From Nocardia arthritidis (GTDB lineage: Bacteria; Actinomycetota; Actinomycetes; Mycobacteriales; Mycobacteriaceae), in the NCBI RefSeq assembly GCF_011801145.1, contig NZ_CP046172.1, positions 4,836,001 to 4,900,000 on the forward strand: a stretch of DNA of 64,000 nt. The letters run 5' to 3'. Shown piece after piece: positions 39,487 to 46,526 of this stretch. The number at the start of each line of letters is the position of its first letter. Positions within the stretch are counted from its first letter, which is position 1. A program made the position numbers and the translations under genes. The notes beneath the pieces are model-generated. The model was not told where the DNA came from. It saw only the letters and a program-made list of their open reading frames with translations, and made no database searches.

Positions 39487-40815
39487 ATGTCTATGGACGA
39501 GGGTGACGACGATACGGACGACCCGGAGTCCGGCGAATCGTCGTGGGCGGAGCCGAGTACGTTGCTCGGGATGATCCAGCGCGGGCGCGGAGCCTGCCTG
39601 CGCGACGCGCGGGCGCAGCCTGCGGTGGCAGGCCAGTTCGTGGTCGACTGCATCGTTCGCGATCCTCGATGGGACCGTCAGGTCGAGCAAAGGGGTTGGC
39701 TGTACGCGACTCTCGTCGCCGACCTGGGGGTCGATCTTTCCCGGTTGTGCGCGGCATACAGCGGCCCGGCGGACCCGTACGGAGACGCCGACGCCTGGCT
39801 CGCCACAGGCGTTCTCGGGCTGCTTGCCCGTCGCGGTGTCGATGGCGCTGTCACCGAGCTGCGGCACTACCTGCGATCGGGGCGTGACCTCGACCAGGCG
39901 CTGGACGCACTGATTCCGTTCATCGATCATCCCGAGGCCGAGGGATTGCTCGACGAAGTACTGGAGGTGGCCGACGACGAGCAGCTGGAGTCGGCGCTCA
40001 CTTCGTACCGTTGGTTCGATTTGTCCAGGCCGCCTTGGCCGGACTGGCGGGGTGCGAGCGCGCGCATCGAACGGGTCATCGCAGTGGCCGAGCAGACGCG
40101 GGCAGCGCGTGAACGACCAGTGTTCGATCGCGCCGCACGGGAGGCCGCAGCACGCGAAAGGGTGCTGCGAGCCGCGATCGAGTCCGACCTCATCACCGCG
40201 GCATCGGCGTCGGAGTTGACCGAGGAACGCTGGGAGACAACGCTTTTAGCCATCGCACCGGACCTGCTCCAGGAATCTCCGAGCGTCATTCGGATCGCGG
40301 TGCGCAGATGTCTGAAGAAACTACGTTCACCGCACGCACTGACTTGGGCGCGGGCGAACGCCGCCCTCGACGGCGCCGTGGCGTGGGCTGCCTTGCGTCT
40401 GTTCGCTGACGTTGCCGAAACGTCAGACGCTCCTTGGCTGCTCGAGCTCCTGACCGAGGCCGTAGCTCGTGGCAACGACTACCTCTACCAGCAATACGAC
40501 CTCGTCGCCGCGCTCGGCCGCCTGGATCATGTCGCCGGCCTCGCGACGGTCGAAGGGATCTTCGACAACACCGTCTACTCGGTTCTCCGCAAACAGTGCG
40601 CGATGACGTTGAGCCGCCTGGCACCGGATTTCGCCGAAGGTCGGGCAGTCGAATGCCTCGACGACTGCGAATCCGAGACGCGGGAATTCGCCGTCGCGCA
40701 CGCGGACATGTCGGCTCCCGAGGTCTGTGAGCGCATCGGCCGGATGGCCGACGATCCCACAGAGGATGACGACAACCGGCGAGCCGCCGCGGCTCGAATT
40801 CTGCAGCGACGCTGA
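39487..40815 (+). CDS. HEAT/ARM-repeat-like protein, unknown
   Basis: 442 residues, acidic, almost entirely helical. Repeated Ala/Leu-rich helical pairs with conserved DxxAVAWAALRLFADVAE-like units (residues about 290-430) suggest HEAT-type scaffold repeats. No catalytic motif or membrane segment. Starts MSMDEGDDDTDD, a charged tail. Stands alone between dinB and a convergent oxidoreductase. Function unknown; perhaps a binding scaffold. Confidence 0.72.
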   Translation: MSMDEGDDDTDDPESGESSWAEPSTLLGMIQRGRGACLRDARAQPAVAGQFVVDCIVRDPRWDRQVEQRGWLYATLVADLGVDLSRLCAAYSGPADPYGDADAWLATGVLGLLARRGVDGAVTELRHYLRSGRDLDQALDALIPFIDHPEAEGLLDEVLEVADDEQLESALTSYRWFDLSRPPWPDWRGASARIERVIAVAEQTRAARERPVFDRAAREAAARERVLRAAIESDLITAASASELTEERWETTLLAIAPDLLQESPSVIRIAVRRCLKKLRSPHALTWARANAALDGAVAWAALRLFADVAETSDAPWLLELLTEAVARGNDYLYQQYDLVAALGRLDHVAGLATVEGIFDNTVYSVLRKQCAMTLSRLAPDFAEGRAVECLDDCESETREFAVAHADMSAPEVCERIGRMADDPTEDDDNRRAAAARILQRR

Positions 40816-40965
40816 GACGTTGATGGTGACTCGCGACATCAATCCACCGGACCGTCTTGAACCGCACGGGGCAGCGGCACCAGAATTCGCACCGCAGCCC
40901 GTCGGGATCGTCATACTGAGGCCACAGCGAGGTGGAACGATGGCGGATTCGTGCGAACGCCTCGG

Positions 40966-42402
40966 TCACCGTGCGCTGATCGACTGCGGGTGGCGGAAGA
41001 AGCCGTCGGGGTCGTAGCGGTGAGCGATCTCGGCCAGTCGGGGGTAGTTCGTGCCGTAATACGCTGTGCGCCAGTCGATCAGTGCCGGGTCCGGCAGGTT
41101 CTGGTAGGTGTATGGCGAGGACCAGCGGCGCAGGACCGGGTGGCAGGTGTCGATCCAGGCGGAGCCGTTGGCGCGCAGTTCGTCGGTGATCTCGCCGTGC
41201 GCCTCCACCACCAGACCGGCATAATACAGATGGTCGCGGTGCACGAAAGCGGTTGCGTCGGAGGGGATTCGATTGCATGCCCCGCCCATCGCGCCCAATT
41301 CGAGGGCGCGAATCTGATCTCCGGCGCGTCCGTCGGCGAACGCGGCGAGGATTTGTTCGATGCCTTCGGCGGGGATCGGTTCGGGGACGAAATGCCCGCG
41401 CTCCCTGTGCCATCCATCGCGCGGCAGCCTCGCCTCGGGATTGGTGCCGACTCGATGTGCCTGCGCGCGAGTGAGTTCCGCGCATCCCATCCACGTGCGC
41501 AGCGTGTCGTAGTACGAACCGGTGTGCCGGAAACCCGCTTCCGGTTCGCGGTCGACGCGCCGCCGCAGATCGTCCAGCAGCGCGGGTAGTTCGCTTGGAT
41601 CGCCGAGCCACGCCCCCAAGACCAGCACCTGCGGCTGCCCTCCGGCTTCCGGATGCTCCAGGGCGAAGCGGACATTCGACGCGAGGTCGTCGGGTGCGTG
41701 CGGCGCCCATTCCTGCCACGCGGCCCATACCTGCGGGGCGGCGGACCAGTCCCAGCTCAGGCTGTAACTGGTGACGGGGGTCGCCGGGACCGCCTCCAGC
41801 ACCAGTTCGGTGACGATGCCCAGGTTGCCGCCGCCGCAACCGCGCAGCGCCCAGAACAGGTCGGGGTGCCGCTCGTCGTCACAGGTCAGCACGCTGCCGT
41901 CGGCGAGCACCACCTGTATCTCGCGCACCCGATCGCAGGTCAGCCCGTATTTGCGGGTCGCGATTCCGATTCCGCCGCCGAGCGTCAGCCCGGCCAATCC
42001 GACGGTGGCGCAGGTACCGGCGGGAACCACCCACCCGCCGGGCGCGGTTTCCTCGAGCAGATCGATGGTCTGAATTCCCGCTCCGGCGCGGATCAGCGTC
42101 TGTTCGCGCCGGACTCCGGCGATCCCACTGACATCGATGACCAGCCCTTCGGTGGTGGAGTGCCCGGCGCAACTGTGCCCGCCGGATCGCGCGGCCACGG
42201 GAAGCGCGTGCGTCCGGGCGAAGAGCACCGTCTCGCGGACATCGTCCACGGTCACGCAGTAGGCCACCGCGGCGGGCCGGACCGTGTCGAATTCCCGGAT
42301 CTGCAGGGCACGCGCGTCGTCGTAACCGGGATCCCCGGGTCGCACCAGCCGACCCGCGATCCGTGCAGTCAACCTCTGCCACGCCTTCTCGGGAATGACC
42401 AC
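40966..42402 (-). CDS. FAD-linked oxidase, berberine-bridge-enzyme type
   Basis: 478 residues. PCMH-type FAD-binding domain followed by a C-terminal BBE segment (YYGTNYPRLAEIAHRYDPDG). Bicovalent FAD attachment is likely: H76 in RSGGHSCAGH and C131 in PAGTCATVGLAG, with LGGGIGIATRKYGLTCD next. Oxidises alcohols, sugars or secondary metabolites with O2; the substrate is unknown. GTG start with a GGGAGGAG ribosome-binding site 9 bases upstream. Convergent with the HEAT-like gene. Confidence 0.92.
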   Translation of the reverse strand: MVIPEKAWQRLTARIAGRLVRPGDPGYDDARALQIREFDTVRPAAVAYCVTVDDVRETVLFARTHALPVAARSGGHSCAGHSTTEGLVIDVSGIAGVRREQTLIRAGAGIQTIDLLEETAPGGWVVPAGTCATVGLAGLTLGGGIGIATRKYGLTCDRVREIQVVLADGSVLTCDDERHPDLFWALRGCGGGNLGIVTELVLEAVPATPVTSYSLSWDWSAAPQVWAAWQEWAPHAPDDLASNVRFALEHPEAGGQPQVLVLGAWLGDPSELPALLDDLRRRVDREPEAGFRHTGSYYDTLRTWMGCAELTRAQAHRVGTNPEARLPRDGWHRERGHFVPEPIPAEGIEQILAAFADGRAGDQIRALELGAMGGACNRIPSDATAFVHRDHLYYAGLVVEAHGEITDELRANGSAWIDTCHPVLRRWSSPYTYQNLPDPALIDWRTAYYGTNYPRLAEIAHRYDPDGFFRHPQSISAR

Positions 42403-42498
42403 CGCGCCGTTCTCCTCCCATACCTCACCTCGAACCGAAGGAGCATACGGTCAGCAAATCCAGGCGGCCAGTGGTTTTTCCGGCTGAACGGGTGGAGC

Positions 42499-42999
42499 TC
42501 AGGCGTTTTCGCGTTCGGCTCGCTGCCGCATCAGCTCTTCGACCGCGGTGGGGAGGGTGGTGTCGAAGTCGATGAGTTTGGCCCAGGTCGGGGTGATGAC
42601 GATGCGGACCATGCCGTCGTAGAGCGAACGAACCTCGGCCTCCCACACGACGCGCTGCTCGGGCGTCATCTCATAGCCGCTGCCACTCATCTGCAGGTAC
42701 TCCTCCGGAATGCCGTCGACCACGTCCAACTCCGCCCGGCCGCGGATGAGCAGGATCTTCGGCGGATGCACCTCGGTGTCGATCGTCAACGCCACCATCG
42801 GATTACGCCGCAGCGAAGGCAGTTTCGGCGCGTTCTTCGAGGTGCACACCACGATCTGCGAACCGTTCCAGACGAAGCCGACCGGAACGTTGCGCGGCGT
42901 GCCGTCCTTGGCGACATACGCCATCCGCAGCAGGTCACGGTTCAGCAGTTCCCGGCTGATCGGCAGATTCAGGATCGCGTTGATCTCATTCGGTCCCAT
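42499..42999 (-). CDS. Pyridoxamine 5'-phosphate oxidase-fold protein
   Basis: 166 residues of the split-barrel flavin/F420-binding fold: LLRMAYVAKDGTPRNVPVGF, IVVCTSKNAPKLPSLRRNP, VALTIDTEVHPPKILLIRG, and a C-terminal VRIVITPTWAKLIDFDTTLP. Actinobacterial members often bind F420 or heme rather than FMN. ATG at 42999 with GGAG upstream. About 115 bases separate it from the SET gene on the same strand; this gap has a short AT-rich palindrome (AAATTC-GCG-GAATTT near 43087-43101). Confidence 0.82.
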   Translation of the reverse strand: MGPNEINAILNLPISRELLNRDLLRMAYVAKDGTPRNVPVGFVWNGSQIVVCTSKNAPKLPSLRRNPMVALTIDTEVHPPKILLIRGRAELDVVDGIPEEYLQMSGSGYEMTPEQRVVWEAEVRSLYDGMVRIVITPTWAKLIDFDTTLPTAVEELMRQRAERENA

Positions 43000-43115
43000 G
43001 ATGGCTCCTTCATATCGTCGAGGCCCGTTCGGCCGCTCGTACTCCTGGGACGGAGCCGCCCGACCGTTCTCGACATCGCCGACACAAAATTCGCGGAATT
43101 TTTTTCCGGAGCCGA

Positions 43116-43613
43116 TCAGCCGATGCGGCGGGCAAGATACCGAGAGAAGTAACCGCGGTACTTGGCCTGCAGATCGGGCCGCTGCCAGTCGCGGCCGTCG
43201 ATCACCCGGCGGCATGTCGAACGCCCGCAGGAGCAGTCCATCGAACCGTCGTAGTCGTCGAACAGCGCATAGTCCGTGGTCAGCTCCTCGCCCCGGGCGA
43301 TATCCCGCATGGCGACCAGCAGAATATTTCCGGCGAACCCGACGTTGGGCTCGCAGGAGTGGTTGATGAAGAGCATCACGCGTTCGTATTCGTCATCGGT
43401 CTTCGCGACGAGGTGCAGGTTGTCGTCGATCTGAATCTCCGAATTCTGCAGGTGATTCGGCAGTCGGCGCAGATCGTCGGTGGTGACGATATGGCCGCCC
43501 TTCACCGCGACGGTCTCGCCCGCGGCGATCGGTGCGACGGCGACGAGGCCCCGGCCGGAGATGGTGCTGTCCGCACCCTTGACCGCTTTCGGGGTGATCC
43601 AGGATTCCACCAT
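43116..43613 (-). CDS. SET-domain protein lysine methyltransferase-like
   Basis: 165 residues from an ATG at 43613 (a TTG 15 bases upstream is possible). Core SET motifs: an N-terminal RGLVAVAPIAAGE, the SAM/substrate motif LFINHSCEPNVGF (NHSCEPN at 84-90) and GEELTTDY at 108-115, followed by a post-SET cluster CSC at 127-129 with C134. It is small but complete. SET proteins are mainly eukaryotic; bacterial ones methylate proteins or have unknown targets. It follows the Hsp70 gene by about 18 bases and is likely its last co-transcribed partner. Confidence 0.85.
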   Translation of the reverse strand: MVESWITPKAVKGADSTISGRGLVAVAPIAAGETVAVKGGHIVTTDDLRRLPNHLQNSEIQIDDNLHLVAKTDDEYERVMLFINHSCEPNVGFAGNILLVAMRDIARGEELTTDYALFDDYDGSMDCSCGRSTCRRVIDGRDWQRPDLQAKYRGYFSRYLARRIG

Positions 43614-43631
43614 GGCTCCATCATTCAATGG

Positions 43632-46124
43632 TCAGGCGCCGCGGATTGTGCTGAAGGGGTCGGGCTCGGCGGGTGGTTCGGCGAACAGTTGGCGCAGTCT
43701 GGCGTTGATCATGCGCAGGCGGGTGACCTCGCCGGCTCGGACCGCGGTGTTGCCCTGTTCGATCAGATCGTCCGCTTGCCGGAGGTCGATCATTTGGTTG
43801 CGGTCTCTGGCCAGGCTTTCGAAGATGAGGATGGGCAGTTCGCCGGTGTGGTCGAGGATTTGGCGCCACAGCAGGCTCAGCTCCGCGGTGCGCTGGCGCA
43901 GCAGATCCGGCGCCCGGCTCTCGATCGCGTCGCGCACCGCGACCTCGAGGTTGTCGAACTGTCTGCGGTAGATCTCGTCGCGCACCTCGTCGACGGCGCG
44001 GCGGACGTAGGCGAGCAGTTCTTTGGCCCGGACCACCAGGCTCGGCCACAGCAGCTCGTCTTCGGCCTCATCGATCGCGGCCCGCAGGTCACGCAAGCGC
44101 TGCTGCGCGGCGACGGCGGCGTCGGGATCGGCCGCGGCGGCCTCGACCAGTTGCTGGGTGTCGGTGGCGGTCTGCTCGTCGTCGATGCGGGCCAGCAGCA
44201 GCTCCGAGGTCGGGTTGCCGATATCGCGGTGCCGCTGCCGGACCGTGGCCAGTCGCTCCAATTCCTGCTCGGTCTCGCGGCGCAGGACGGCGGCGTCGGG
44301 CAGGGTTTCGGTGTGCAGATCGATGACGTTCTCGAATTCGGCGTCCAGATACGGAATGTAGGCGCGCGCCACCATGATTCGGGACGCGTCGATCTCGAGC
44401 GTCACCTCGATCTCGCTGCCCTCCGGGATGCTGCGCTCGACTTGATCGGCGGTGATGTCGAGGCGGCCGATCGTGCGATTGCGGTCGCCCCGAGCGTGTT
44501 CACCCTCCAACACCGGAATCCGGATGAGGCCGGTGCGCCCGCCACCGCGATGCACGGGTGCGGCGGTGCGCAGCCGCTTGCGTGCGCGAGCGGGCAGCGG
44601 GGTGCCGCGCTCGATCAGCCGGACGGTCGTGTTGTCCGCGAGGCCGACATTGAGCGAATGGATCAGCGGCGGTTGAGTTTCCACCGCGCCGACGGTGTAG
44701 GTCAGCGTGTTCGGCGTGAGTTCGCGGCGGGTGCCGCTGGCGTCGGCGAGTTCGATCTCGAAGGTATTCGCGGCCCCGGCCTGCGCCCACAGCGTGGTGC
44801 TGAATACGCCGGTCTCGGCGACGGCGACCTTGCCGCCGCGCCACGGTGGCCGCGATGTCGAATTCACCAATTCCACTGTGAGCCCGGCCGGTACGGTGCC
44901 GTCGGCGGCGGCGATGCGGCCGATGATCAGCGGTTCGGTATCGGGGCCGACGGGGGAGTACTCCAGCTGGACGGTGAATCCGCCCGGTGCGGCCACCGGT
45001 GCCGCCCCGCCCGGAATCCGTTGTGTCCCAGCGAAGATCGCCGCACCGCGGGCGACGACGGTCAGCGGGTCCTGGCTGAAATCCAGCGGGATGCCGAGTC
45101 CGTGCTCGGGATGGGTGAGATGTTCCCGCAGATACGGCGACAGGGTCGGTCCGCCCACCAGGATCAGTTTGGCGATATCGCCTGCCCCCAGCCGCGCCTC
45201 CTCGAGCGCCTTGCGGCACAGGTTCACCGACCGGGTCAGGAACGGTTCGGCCAGCCGCTGGACATCTTCGCGGCGCAGTTCGTAGTAGAACTCGAAGCGC
45301 CGCCCGGCGCCGTCGTCGAGGTCGATCTCGATATCGGCGGACGTGCCGCGCGACAGCGCGATCTTCGCCTTCTCCGCGTGCAGCTTCAGCTTGTTCACCA
45401 CCGGCCGCCAGCGCGCGGCGCCGCGGGCCAGATCGGTGAGCCCGAATTCCGCACGCACCGCGGGGATCAGCAGCTCCTCGACGATGCGCCAGTCGATCTG
45501 CTTGCCGCCCAAATGATTATCGCCGCGGTGGTTCAGCACGGTGAACTCGCCGTCACGCAACTGGATCACCGCGGCGTCGAAGGTGCCGCCGCCGAGGTCA
45601 TACACCAGCCAGCGGGCGTTCTCGTCCGCGGACTGGAAGCCGTAGGCCAGCGCCGCGGCGGTCGGCTCCTGCAGCAGCGGGGCGAACCGCAGCCCGGCCG
45701 CCTCGGCCGCGACCCGCGTCGCCTCGCAGGAACTCATATCGAATGCTGCGGGAACCGTGACGACGGCCGCCTCGATATCCTCACCGAGCCGCTGCGCGAC
45801 ATCGGCGCGCAGCGATTTCAGTACCTCGGCCGAGAGCTGGGGTGGGGTGAGTTCCCGGCCGCTGGCCGCGAATCGCACCTTCTCCTGGGCGGTTCCCATG
45901 CGCAGCTTGAATTCCGCGGCGGTGTTGTCCGGGTCGGATTCGGCGCGCTCCTTCGCGGCCCGGCCGACGCGCAGCTTGTCCCGCTTGTCGATCCAGACGG
46001 CGGACGGCGTGGTGTCGGCGTCCTCGTTGTTCTTGATCACCTCCGCGTCGACACCGCGTAGCACGGCGACGGCGCTGTTGGTGGTGCCGAGATCGATGCC
46101 GAAGTCGACGGTCGTGCGGCTCAT
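43632..46124 (-). CDS. Divergent Hsp70 (DnaK-like) chaperone with inserted domain
   Basis: 830 residues, far longer than DnaK's about 620. The ATPase domain (1-370) has phosphate motifs FGIDLGTTNSAVAVL at 8-22 and VYDLGGGTFDAAVI at 174-187 and the adenosine motif LILVGGPTLSP at 320-330. Residues about 375-480 form an extra beta-rich domain absent from DnaK. Residues about 485-600 recall the DnaK beta substrate-binding domain (LNVGLADNTTVRLIERGTPL; VTLEIDASRIMVARA). A long helical tail of about 230 residues follows and has no EEVD-type end. The ATG overlaps the GrpE-like stop. Specialised rather than housekeeping Hsp70; its clients are unknown. Confidence 0.9.
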   Translation of the reverse strand: MSRTTVDFGIDLGTTNSAVAVLRGVDAEVIKNNEDADTTPSAVWIDKRDKLRVGRAAKERAESDPDNTAAEFKLRMGTAQEKVRFAASGRELTPPQLSAEVLKSLRADVAQRLGEDIEAAVVTVPAAFDMSSCEATRVAAEAAGLRFAPLLQEPTAAALAYGFQSADENARWLVYDLGGGTFDAAVIQLRDGEFTVLNHRGDNHLGGKQIDWRIVEELLIPAVRAEFGLTDLARGAARWRPVVNKLKLHAEKAKIALSRGTSADIEIDLDDGAGRRFEFYYELRREDVQRLAEPFLTRSVNLCRKALEEARLGAGDIAKLILVGGPTLSPYLREHLTHPEHGLGIPLDFSQDPLTVVARGAAIFAGTQRIPGGAAPVAAPGGFTVQLEYSPVGPDTEPLIIGRIAAADGTVPAGLTVELVNSTSRPPWRGGKVAVAETGVFSTTLWAQAGAANTFEIELADASGTRRELTPNTLTYTVGAVETQPPLIHSLNVGLADNTTVRLIERGTPLPARARKRLRTAAPVHRGGGRTGLIRIPVLEGEHARGDRNRTIGRLDITADQVERSIPEGSEIEVTLEIDASRIMVARAYIPYLDAEFENVIDLHTETLPDAAVLRRETEQELERLATVRQRHRDIGNPTSELLLARIDDEQTATDTQQLVEAAAADPDAAVAAQQRLRDLRAAIDEAEDELLWPSLVVRAKELLAYVRRAVDEVRDEIYRRQFDNLEVAVRDAIESRAPDLLRQRTAELSLLWRQILDHTGELPILIFESLARDRNQMIDLRQADDLIEQGNTAVRAGEVTRLRMINARLRQLFAEPPAEPDPFSTIRGA

Positions 46125-46501
46125 CGCTGCGCCTCCGAATCGGTCTGCGCCGCACCGTTTTCCGGAACGGCGACGATGATCTGGCCGCGCTGGGAGAGGT
46201 GACCGTCGATATACACGGTCGGCGTGATGGTCTCGGTGACCGTCTCGTGGGTCACCGCCGCCGAGGGTGCGAAGGCGACCACCTCCACCGACTGTCCGGC
46301 GTCGAATCGGTCACCGGTGTGCGTCTGCACGACGACACCGGCGTCGGCCAGCGCGTCGCTGAGCGAGTTCACCTGCCGGGTAATGGATTTCAGCAGCTTG
46401 CCGGGATCCTCGGCGTGATGGTCGGCGCCGAGTTTGTCCCGCAGCCGCCAAACGCCGGTGGCCAGATCCACCAGCAGTGGGCGGAAATCCTTGTCTTGCA
46501 T
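46121..46501 (-). CDS. GrpE-like nucleotide exchange factor
   Basis: 126 residues. An N-terminal helical part (KDFRPLLVDLATGVWRLRDK; LLKSITRQVNSLSDALADAG) leads to a beta domain (VVVQTHTGDRFDAGQSVEVV; ETITPTVYIDGHLSQRGQII) that matches the GrpE C-terminal half (G-x-FDP/A-x-H, then a Y-x-G-x-x-x-R-G-x-I-x-V strand). It is shorter than GrpE, lacking the long N-terminal coiled coil. Directly overlapping the Hsp70 start, so it should serve that chaperone. The call rests on fold pattern and context. Confidence 0.72.
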   Translation of the reverse strand: MQDKDFRPLLVDLATGVWRLRDKLGADHHAEDPGKLLKSITRQVNSLSDALADAGVVVQTHTGDRFDAGQSVEVVAFAPSAAVTHETVTETITPTVYIDGHLSQRGQIIVAVPENGAAQTDSEAQR

Positions 46502-46526
46502 GCATTCTCCCCGTTACCGGCGGCCG

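Noticed and set aside
39199-39930. Minus-strand open frame of 243 codons between dinB and the HEAT-like gene
   Set aside because: It overlaps the LexA box and the start of the HEAT-like gene and has no recognisable motif or ribosome-binding site.
43086-43110. AAATTC-GCG-GAATTT hairpin with a T run as a terminator
   Set aside because: The T run follows the stem only on the plus strand, while both flanking genes are on the minus strand; more likely an AT-rich promoter patch.
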